Assembly: GCA_964348745.1 (NCBI GenBank)
Contig: CAYGDT010000075.1
Location: forward strand, 1 to 6,266
Origin: CAYGDT01 sp964348745
GTDB taxonomy: Bacteria; Patescibacteriota; Gracilibacteria; Peribacterales; Peribacteraceae
Length of the DNA: 6,266 nucleotides
Direction: 5' to 3'
The notes under the pieces were generated by a model that did no database searches, had not been told where the DNA came from, and worked only from the letters and a program-made list of their open reading frames with translations. How positions within the stretch are numbered: position 1 is the first letter of the stretch; each line of letters starts with the position of its first letter. Position numbers and translations under genes: made by a program. Positions 1 to 6,000 of the stretch are shown here, piece by piece.

Positions 1-46
1 TGGGGGGAGGGAGCACGGCGAATCTTCATAGCCTGCTCTGGACAAA

Positions 47-76
47 TTGGTAGAAGATTGTTTTATAAGCTATATT
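47..76 (+). promoter_or_regulatory. weak sigma-70-like promoter candidate before the GlmU-like gene
   Basis: TTGGTA at 47-52 matches the -35 consensus at 4 of 6 positions. TATATT at 71-76 matches the -10 consensus at 5 of 6, with an 18-base spacer. An alternative -10, TATAAG, lies at 64-69. Transcription would start near 83-85, leaving a short leader before the gene. In such an AT-rich stretch matches like this arise by chance, so this is only a candidate. Confidence 0.2.
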
Positions 77-116
77 CTGGGAACGCAGGTTCATGCCCGC
101 TACACTGAACATCGTT

Positions 117-1406
117 ATGAATATCTTTCTTCTCCTTTCCGGTCGCAGCACCCGATTTTGGCCTCTAAGCGAAAAGACGCTTTTCCCTGTCTGCGGCAAG
201 ACATTGTTGGAGCACCAAGTTGAGAGGCTTCGTGCAGGAGGCGCCGAGAACATCATCCTTGTTGGCGGCGCGCATAATATGAAAGAGGCGCACGCGATCT
301 TTCCTGATCTTCCCATGGTGGAGCAGGAAGATTTGGAGCTTGGTATGCTCGGTGCCGTTGAAAGTTTGTTAAAACATAATGGTGGTGCACCGTTGATGAT
401 CGTCAGTGGTAATGATGTTATTGATCCTTCGGCATATGCATCGCTTTTAAAAACAAAGGGGGATGGCGCGATTCTCGCTGCGACGGTGGATCGGTATTTT
501 CCCGGCGGATATCTCTCGGTAACAGGCGATAGAATTACGGGAATCGTTGAAAAGCCCGGCGAAGGCAATGAGCCGAGCAATCTTATTAATATTGTTGCAC
601 ATGTACACCTCGATCCGCAGGCGCTTGCAACAGCGTTACAAAATGTTGATCGCAGTCATGACGACGGTTACGAACAGGCACTCACTCAACTTTTTTCTAC
701 CAAGCATTACTGCGCTGTTAGGAATGAAGGGGTATGGAATGCGGTGAAGTACCCATGGCACATGCTCGATATCGCGCAGCGACTTCTTGGGGAAATTAAG
801 GAACAGAAGATCCACCCGAGTGCGGAGATCCACCCAAGCGCTGCGATTGTCGGCAACGTCGTCGTGGAAGAAGGTGCAAAGATTATGCATAACGCCGTTG
901 TCCGCGGACCTGCGTATATTGGCAAGCGTGCGGTAGTTGCTAATAACGCGTTGGTTCGCAATTCCAGTATTGGCGATGACTGCGTCATCGGCTACTGCAC
1001 CGAAGTGAAGGGGTCTGTCCTCCATAGTCACGTCTGGACGCACATGAACTACATCGGTGACAGTGTGATCGGAAGAAATGTTTCGTTTGGCGGCGGGGCA
1101 ACCACAGGGAATTTCCGATTGGATGAAGGGGAAATTACATCAATGGTGAAAGGTGAAAAGATAAACACGCACCGTACGAAGTTTGGCTGTATCGTCGGTG
1201 ATCATTGCCGCATTGGAGTCCAAGTCTCGCTGAACCCCGGCGTGAAGATCGGCTCCGGAACATTTGTCTGTACACCTGTGTTTGTTGCTGAAGATATTGG
1301 AGACCGAAAGTTTGCATATATGAAAAACGGTATTCTGGAGATCCGAGAAAACACTGCGGAAGTCCCGTCTCCTCTTGAGCGAAAACACTACAAAAAAGGG
1401 GTGTGA
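117..1406 (+). CDS. GlmU-like bifunctional sugar-1-phosphate nucleotidylyltransferase / left-handed beta-helix acyltransferase
   Basis: A 429-residue cytosolic enzyme with two domains. The N-terminal domain (about 1-225) is a Rossmann-like nucleotidyltransferase. It opens with a diverged signature: G9-R-S-T-R13, then K20 at the same distance from the Arg as in GlmU, then F23-P-V. It continues with GND at 98-100 in the place of the metal-binding Asp, and EKP at 145-147 followed by SNLIN. The C-terminal domain (about 232-400) is built of hexapeptide repeats, beginning with the tandem IHPSAE/IHPSAA, and is typical of a left-handed beta-helix. H309 and Y312 in HMNYIGD align with the catalytic His363 and Tyr366 of E. 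coli GlmU. K298 and N332 fit K351 and N386. The following GNFR resembles archaeal-type bifunctional enzymes more than the NYDG of E. coli. The likely role is joining NTP to a sugar-1-phosphate, perhaps with N-acetylation, giving UDP-GlcNAc or a similar envelope precursor; the exact substrate is not visible. I chose the ATG at 117 because strand beta-1 (MNIFLLLSG) then starts at the N-terminus as in relatives. The ATG at 93 would add eight residues and has only a weak AGG upstream. Other possibilities are glucose-1-phosphate thymidylyltransferase or mannose-1-phosphate guanylyltransferase. It reads towards the origin region that follows directly. Confidence 0.85.
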   Translation: MNIFLLLSGRSTRFWPLSEKTLFPVCGKTLLEHQVERLRAGGAENIILVGGAHNMKEAHAIFPDLPMVEQEDLELGMLGAVESLLKHNGGAPLMIVSGNDVIDPSAYASLLKTKGDGAILAATVDRYFPGGYLSVTGDRITGIVEKPGEGNEPSNLINIVAHVHLDPQALATALQNVDRSHDDGYEQALTQLFSTKHYCAVRNEGVWNAVKYPWHMLDIAQRLLGEIKEQKIHPSAEIHPSAAIVGNVVVEEGAKIMHNAVVRGPAYIGKRAVVANNALVRNSSIGDDCVIGYCTEVKGSVLHSHVWTHMNYIGDSVIGRNVSFGGGATTGNFRLDEGEITSMVKGEKINTHRTKFGCIVGDHCRIGVQVSLNPGVKIGSGTFVCTPVFVAEDIGDRKFAYMKNGILEIRENTAEVPSPLERKHYKKGV

Positions 1407-1411
1407 TTTAA

Positions 1412-1420
1412 TGTGGATAT
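1412..1420 (-). promoter_or_regulatory. DnaA box, one mismatch
   Basis: TGTGGATAT reads ATATCCACA on the minus strand, one mismatch from TTATCCACA. Its core GTGGATA (1413-1419) is mirrored by TATCCAC at 1427-1433, seven bases away. Confidence 0.55.
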
Positions 1421-1426
1421 CTTCCG

Positions 1427-1459
1427 TATCCACCACAATTGTTCATAGAATTGTGGATA
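1427..1459. repeat. imperfect inverted repeat at the left end of the origin
   Basis: CCACAATT (1433-1440) and AATTGTGG (1449-1456) form a perfect 8-base-pair stem with an 8-base loop. Allowing a 3-base bulge, TATCCA-CCA-CAATT (1427-1440) pairs with 1449-1459 over 11 base pairs. The right arm contains part of the perfect DnaA box at 1452-1460, so this may be an origin structure. It lies 21 bases after the preceding stop codon but has no T-tract, so it is not a standard intrinsic terminator. Confidence 0.5.
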
Positions 1460-1460
1460 A
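1452..1460 (-). promoter_or_regulatory. DnaA box, perfect match
   Basis: TGTGGATAA is the exact reverse complement of the high-affinity box TTATCCACA. It is the left half of an 11-base inverted repeat with the forward box at 1495-1503. Confidence 0.8.
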
Positions 1461-1494
1461 CCTACAGAGGAAGTCTTCTACATATTATATGGGG

Positions 1495-1503
1495 TTATCC
1501 ACA
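1495..1503 (+). promoter_or_regulatory. DnaA box, perfect match
   Basis: TTATCCACA exactly matches the high-affinity DnaA box. It continues as TCCACATAT (1498-1506), which recurs 90 bases downstream at 1588-1596. Confidence 0.8.
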
Positions 1504-1584
1504 TATGTTCATTTTTTTGGCTTTGATAAGGGTTTCATGGCTCTTTGTGGACAGATGCAGCTGACGGGTACACTTCTCCACGAG

Positions 1585-1593
1585 TTTTCCACA
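1585..1593 (+). promoter_or_regulatory. DnaA box, TTTTCCACA
   Basis: TTTTCCACA fits the relaxed consensus TTWTNCACA. It is the first of a run of same-strand boxes at 1585, 1596 and 1608, spaced 11 and 12 bases start to start, about one helical turn. That phasing would put bound DnaA on one face of the DNA. Confidence 0.75.
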
Positions 1594-1595
1594 TA

Positions 1596-1604
1596 TCATC
1601 CACA
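1596..1604 (+). promoter_or_regulatory. DnaA box, one mismatch
   Basis: TCATCCACA differs from TTATCCACA only at position 2. It lies one helical turn after the box at 1585. Confidence 0.55.
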
Positions 1605-1607
1605 ATG

Positions 1608-1616
1608 CTTTCCACA
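1608..1616 (+). promoter_or_regulatory. DnaA box, one mismatch
   Basis: CTTTCCACA differs from TTWTNCACA only at position 1. It is the third member of the helically phased forward run. Confidence 0.55.
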
Positions 1617-1660
1617 GCCTGATTGGCTTGTTTCTGCGCAATCTTCCTTATGGGATGTGG

Positions 1661-1669
1661 TTTTCCACA
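1661..1669 (+). promoter_or_regulatory. DnaA box nearest the unwinding region, TTTTCCACA
   Basis: TTTTCCACA fits TTWTNCACA. It lies within a small palindrome, TGTGG-TTTT-CCACA (1656-1669). A weaker site, TAATACACC, follows at 1671-1679. This is the last strong box before the AT-rich stretch, so it is the best candidate for nucleating a DnaA filament towards the trio-like triplets. Confidence 0.75.
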
Positions 1670-1680
1670 ATAATACACCG

Positions 1681-1766
1681 GATTGTAATGTAAAAATTCT
1701 TTTAAGAAAACCCCTTACTATTACTACTATTTTTAATTACTATCTCTTTCCTATTCTTATAGAGCT
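1681..1766. other. AT-rich DNA unwinding element candidate
   Basis: Only 21 of these 86 bases are G or C (about 24%). The stretch lies between the last DnaA box and the dnaN start codon. From 1707 to 1761 the + strand has no G at all. It has the position and composition of a DNA unwinding element, where DnaA melts the duplex and the helicase is loaded. It may also contain the dnaN promoter, but no convincing -35/-10 pair was found. Confidence 0.65.
1715..1732 (-). other. DnaA-trio-like triplet array
   Basis: The + strand reads TTA-CTA-TTA-CTA-CTA-TTT directly after CCCC (1711-1714). Read 3' to 5', the minus strand is AAT-GAT-AAT-GAT-GAT-AAA, which is the DnaA-trio pattern (3'-[G/A]AT repeats after a GC-rich cluster) bound by DnaA as single-stranded DNA during origin melting. 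It resembles the B. subtilis element as I remember it. One oddity is that the nearest strong DnaA box ends 45 bases upstream instead of adjoining the GC cluster. Confidence 0.6.
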
Positions 1767-2936
1767 ATGAAATTTTTGTGTAAAACATTTGATTTGCTTC
1801 AGGCACTTAATTTGGTAACACGTGCAATCTCCGGACAGCAAGCACTTCCGATTCTTGGAAACGTATTATTAAAAGCTGAAGGGAAGCGTTGCACTCTTAG
1901 TGCAACAGATCTTGAGTTAAGTATTGTCACAAGTTTTGATGCAAATATAGAAAACGAAGGATCTATTACTGTTCCAGCAAAAGCAATTATTAACTTCGCA
2001 CAATATAATTCTGATAAAGAAGTACTTATTGAAACAAATGAAGGCACACAATTAAAATGCACATCATCTCATGCAAAAACCATTATCGCAGGTGAGGCTT
2101 CTACAGAGTATCCAACAATTTCTTCCATTAAAAAAGAAACAATATTTTCACTTGAAACACAACCACTTCTTGAGGCGCTGCACATGGTTACATTTGCTTC
2201 AGCAAAAACCACACTTCGTCCGGTACTCGCTGGTGTGTATGTTTATAATGAAGGTGATCACCTTGTGTTTGTCGCAACAGACAGTTATCGGCTTTCAGAG
2301 TATAAAATCCGCACGAAAAACTCCACCACACCTGTTTCTTGTATTATTCCGGCAAAAGTGTTGGAGGAGCTAAAAAATATTCTCGGGTCCTATCGCGGCG
2401 AAAAAGAGAAGAAAGAAAAAAAAGAAGGAGGGGAAGACGGTATCTCAACCACAATACCTACTGTGGATATCGCACTCAGTGCACAACAAATCGAGGTGCG
2501 TATCGGACACACCCAACTACTCTCTCGGTTGATCGACGGGAAATTCCCTGATTACAAACAAATTATTCCCCATGAAACCAAGTCAACAATAGCTATAAAA
2601 ACAAAAGATCTGGCAACGATTACAAAACGCATGCACTACTTCGCTAAAGAAACAAATAACAATCTTACGCTTACCGTTCGCAAGAGTGACAACACTTTGC
2701 ATATCACCACACCACAAACACAATCCGGACGCGATGAAGCGACTATGGATATGGAATTGCGCGGCGACGACAATAAAATCGCGCTCAGCTCGTCGTATCT
2801 TCTTGATTTCCTTTCACATGTGGATGATGATGTCACTGAGATGCTTCTGAGCGACAGTATGCATCCCGCAGTGTTTCATGTGCCAAGCAAGGCGAATATG
2901 CTGCACTTAATAATGCCGCTGCGAATTCAAGAGTAA
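1767..2936 (+). CDS. dnaN: DNA polymerase III beta subunit (sliding clamp)
   Basis: This 389-residue protein has the length and three-domain layout of the beta clamp, a ring-shaped homodimer that holds the replicative polymerase on DNA and docks repair and initiation proteins. Family motifs appear in order: LPILGNVLL (27-35), SATDLEL near 50, LRPVLAGVYV (150-159), ATDSYRL (170-176), IIPAKVLEEL near 190-200, SRLIDGKFPDY (253-263), and the C-terminal MLHLIMPLRIQE, a variant of the usual MPMR tail that lines the protein-binding cleft. Domain 2 carries a Lys/Glu-rich insertion around 212-225 (EKEKKEKKEGGEDG), where E. coli has only a short turn. The start is the first ATG after the origin. There is no clear ribosome binding site (only AGAG at 1761-1764), so the mRNA may be leaderless. 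The stop is TAA. The first third is much more AT-rich than the flanking genes. The nearby DnaA boxes suggest possible control by DnaA. dnaA does not precede it and recF does not follow it, unlike many bacteria. Confidence 0.97.
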   Translation: MKFLCKTFDLLQALNLVTRAISGQQALPILGNVLLKAEGKRCTLSATDLELSIVTSFDANIENEGSITVPAKAIINFAQYNSDKEVLIETNEGTQLKCTSSHAKTIIAGEASTEYPTISSIKKETIFSLETQPLLEALHMVTFASAKTTLRPVLAGVYVYNEGDHLVFVATDSYRLSEYKIRTKNSTTPVSCIIPAKVLEELKNILGSYRGEKEKKEKKEGGEDGISTTIPTVDIALSAQQIEVRIGHTQLLSRLIDGKFPDYKQIIPHETKSTIAIKTKDLATITKRMHYFAKETNNNLTLTVRKSDNTLHITTPQTQSGRDEATMDMELRGDDNKIALSSSYLLDFLSHVDDDVTEMLLSDSMHPAVFHVPSKANMLHLIMPLRIQE

Positions 2937-3044
2937 AATTACGCGTTATTTGTGATGAGTTATTGGCTTAGTTTAGATAGGTATTCGATAAATTTCGAAT
3001 TACTAATAACAAATCACCAATCACCAATCACCAATCATCCGTTT
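2937..3044. other. dnaN-mfd spacer with short repeats
   Basis: This spacer of 108 bases is AT-rich. It contains a 6-base inverted repeat, ATTCGA (2983-2988) with TCGAAT (2995-3000), and a 7-base tandem repeat (3012-3039). No terminator with a GC stem and T-run is visible, so dnaN and mfd could be co-transcribed. The mfd reading frame stays open back to an ATG at 2952, but that segment looks like repeat sequence instead of coding sequence. Confidence 0.5.
3012..3039. repeat. 7-base tandem repeat, AATCACC units
   Basis: Three exact copies of AATCACC (3012-3018, 3019-3025, 3026-3032) are followed by AATCATC (3033-3039). They are preceded by a degenerate AATAACA (3005-3011). The array ends five bases before the preferred mfd start codon. 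It looks like a small minisatellite, and its copy number may vary between strains. Confidence 0.8.
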
Positions 3045-6000
3045 ATGCATCCCTCGCTTCTTGTAGGGAATACCACCCATCGGGACTTAAGCAATCTGCT
3101 TTTAGAAAAGCGGCGGCTCATCGTGTCTGGCGCATCCAACGAAACGGCAAAAACACTCCTCATCAGTTCGATTCTTTCCCATGCACCACAAACAACGCTT
3201 CTGGTAACAGAGAACAAGAACCACGTTGAAGCATTGTCGCACTGGTTGCATTTTTTTGAGGTCAAACCCACAACGCTTACAAGCATCGAAAATGAAAACA
3301 ATGAAATTATCCCCGCCGCCCTTCAAACATTCCTGCGGTTTATGGAAGGGGCGGATGCTCCCGTGTTCGTGTGCTCCAGAGAAACATGGGAGACGCCATT
3401 TCCCGATTACGCGGATCTGATCAAACGAAAAATTCTGCTGCAAGAAGGTCAAAGAATTAATTTTACACAGGTTGTGGAAACATTGATCGACCTTGGGTAT
3501 GCCCATGGTGAGGATCTGTATTTGCACCCCGGCGAGTATCGAAGAAGTGGTGACACATTCGATATTTTCCCCATACAATCCGATCACCCCTATCGCGTTT
3601 CATTGGAGTTTGATTCCATCGGCGCAGTGTTTCAGGTGTATAAAGATGATCTCTCCGATGTGACACCCTACAAAGAGCCATTGCAGATTTACCCTGTGTT
3701 CTACGAAAAAACAACGCCGCTGCGCGGCCAGATCTCCGATGACCATCTTCTTATTCTCGATGACCAAGACGATTTGGAGCCCGCATTGAAAACAAAATTC
3801 CTCCGCTTCACTCCGTTTCCGGAGTCGCAGGAAAACCACGTGCACCTTCGGTATCTCTCGGTGTTGAAGTTCTACACGCTTTCAGATTTCCTCAACGACG
3901 TTCGCGATAAATTGCAGCAGGGTTGGTCGCTCGTGGTCGTGACAAAGCGTATCGAAGAATTACAGGGTATTTGCGAAGAAGAACACATTCCTTTTGCGCG
4001 AAAAGAAGAGCGGAGAAAGGGTGCAATTACGCTTGTGGGAGCCAGTACGGATGACCTACTGCCTCACTCACTGCAAAACCCCGACATGCAGTGTGCTCTA
4101 CTGACCGATCGTGAAATCTTCTCATTGAAAAAAGCGGGGAAGCAACGGAGTGTGCAGAAACTCGCGCTTGATTTTATTACATCGCTCGTGCCGGGTGATT
4201 ACGTGGTGCACATGGAACACGGCATCGGTTATTTCGAGGGGATGACGCAGAAAGAAGTCGATGAAACGCTCCGCGAATATCTGGAACTGACCTATGCCGA
4301 GGGAGACAAGTTGTTTGTTCCCGTCGATCAGGCCGATAAACTGAGTAAATTCGTGCATGAAGAAGGACAAGAGCCCGTGCTGACGCGGCTCGGAACCGGA
4401 GACTGGAAAAAAATTACAAGGAAGATGCAGGAGGAGACCCAGAAGATTGCCAAGGAACTGCTCGAACTCTACGCAAAGCGCGCCCGATCCAAAGGGCATG
4501 CATACCCCGATGATGATGCGCTCATGCAGAAGTTCGCAGAAGCGTTTCCGTATGAAGAAACGCCGGGTCAGATCAAGGCGATCGAAGATATTACGGCCGA
4601 CATGGAGGACGAGCACCCTATGGACAGGCTTGTCTGCGGAGATGTGGGATTCGGGAAAACAGAAGTGGCCATGCGCGCGGCATTCAAGGCTGTGCGCGGA
4701 GGCAAGCAAGTCGCCGTGGTTGCTCCGATCACGATTCTCGCCGCACAGCATTACGAGAGCTTCGTGAAACGCATGGAGGGATTCTCCATTCGTGTTGCGA
4801 TGCTCAGCAGGTTTCGATCCGCAGCTGAGCAGCGAGTGACTATCGAACAACTGCGCAAAGGTGATGTGGACATTGTTATCGGCACCCACAGGTTGCTGCA
4901 GCCCGATGTGGCTTTTTTGAATCTGGGTCTGGTAATCGTCGACGAAGAGCAGCGGTTTGGCGTGCAGCAAAAAGAGCGTTTCAAAGAGATGCGCAGCAAT
5001 GTCGACATCCTCACGCTCACTGCAACACCCATCCCGCGCACATTGAACCTCGGTCTCCACAAGCTTCGCGATATCTCCACGATCACCACCCCGCCCCCGG
5101 GCAGGCTCCCGATCATCACGGAAGTGCGCAAGTACAGTGACGCGCTCATCAAACAGGCAATCGAAAGCGAGCTTGAGCGCGGCGGTCAGATCTACGTGCT
5201 CCATAATCGCGTGGAAACCATTGATGCGTTTGCCGACAAACTCAGAGAACTTGTGCCGAAGGCAAAGTTCATCGTAGGGCACGGACAACTGAAATCCGAT
5301 GATCTCGAGAAGCGCATCGTGGCGTTCAAAAAAGGTGAGTATGACGTGCTCGTGAGTTCCACCATCATCGAAAACGGCATCGACCTGCCCAAAGCCAATA
5401 CCCTCGTCGTTAACGCTGCGGAATGTTTTGGTCTCGCACAGCTCTATCAGCTGCGCGGCCGCGTAGGACGCTCCAGGACGCAGGCGTACGCATATTTCCT
5501 CTACCATGGTCAGAAGCTCAAAGACGACGCCAGGAAGCGTTTGCGTGCCATTGTGGAGGCATGTGAACTGGGGAGCGGGTTCCAAGTTGCGATGCGCGAT
5601 CTCGAGATCCGCGGTGCAGGGGAAATTTTGGGCGGAGAGCAGTCGGGAACCATGCAGACCGTCGGTGTCAGCCATTATCTTCGTATGCTCAAAGCGGCAG
5701 TAGAAGACCTGAAATCCGGACGCAAAGGAGACGTCGAAGAGGAGATCAATGTGGAAATTCTCCTGCCGGTCGCCGCGATGCTCCCGAGCTACTACGTCCC
5801 CGATGAACAAGAGAGGATCTCTGTCTACCAAAAGCTCGCCGCCGCCGAGGATGAAACGATCCTCAAAGAATTTCGTCAGGATCTTTTGGAAGAATACGGA
5901 GCGCTGCCCGATCCTGTTACCAATCTTTTTGCTATTCTCGAGCTTAAAATTGCATGCCGCCGCGGAGGAGTTCTGCGTGTGAAAATGGATTCCACGCCGT

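Larger units (their letters stand above)
1452..1503. repeat. 11-base perfect inverted repeat made of two DnaA boxes
   Basis: TGTGGATAACC (1452-1462) and GGTTATCCACA (1493-1503) are exact reverse complements separated by 30 bases. Each arm is a full 9-base DnaA box plus two further matching bases on the inner side. The opposed orientation would place DnaA molecules head to head. Confidence 0.75.
1407..1766. other. oriC: putative chromosomal replication origin (oriC) upstream of dnaN
   Basis: This 360-base stretch has no credible gene and sits directly before dnaN, a classic bacterial oriC position. It holds four sites that fully match the DnaA box TTWTNCACA (1452-1460 reverse; 1495-1503, 1585-1593 and 1661-1669 forward). 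Three more have one mismatch (1412-1420 reverse; 1596-1604 and 1608-1616 forward). Weaker two-mismatch sites are at 1426-1434, 1546-1554, 1574-1582 and 1671-1679. The boxes are followed by an 86-base stretch of about 24% GC ending at the dnaN start, with a triplet array like a DnaA-trio. Boxes, then unwinding region, then dnaN is the expected order. The same boxes could also let DnaA regulate dnaN transcription. dnaA itself is not in the window. Confidence 0.85.

Noticed and set aside
1..106. Tail of an upstream coding gene or a partial ORF at the left edge
   Set aside because: One forward frame is open to a stop at 106-108 and another ends at 29-31, but the stretch is too short to show any family signature in either.
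1375..1770. 131-codon open frame on the + strand across the origin region, overlapping dnaN by four bases
   Set aside because: Its repeated Ser-Thr-Tyr and His patterns come from translating DnaA boxes and AT-rich DNA. It starts inside the previous gene and shows no family motif.
2416..2433. Programmed frameshift at the A8 run in dnaN
   Set aside because: The GGAGG-like sequence lies after the A-run instead of before it. DnaN is complete in the normal frame, and no known dnaN frameshift product supports the idea.
2462..2827. DnaA-box-like sites inside dnaN (TGTGGATAT at 2462-2470, TGTGGATGA at 2819-2827)
   Set aside because: Each has one mismatch, they are isolated, and they lie in conserved coding sequence. 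They are likely chance matches.
3005..3039. CRISPR-like array
   Set aside because: The units are 7 bases long, directly abutting, with no spacers. This is a simple tandem repeat.
2952..3044. Upstream ATG extending Mfd by 31 residues
   Set aside because: The extra residues are encoded largely by the 7-base tandem repeat and an inverted repeat. They do not resemble a Mfd N-terminus, and no ribosome binding site supports the start.
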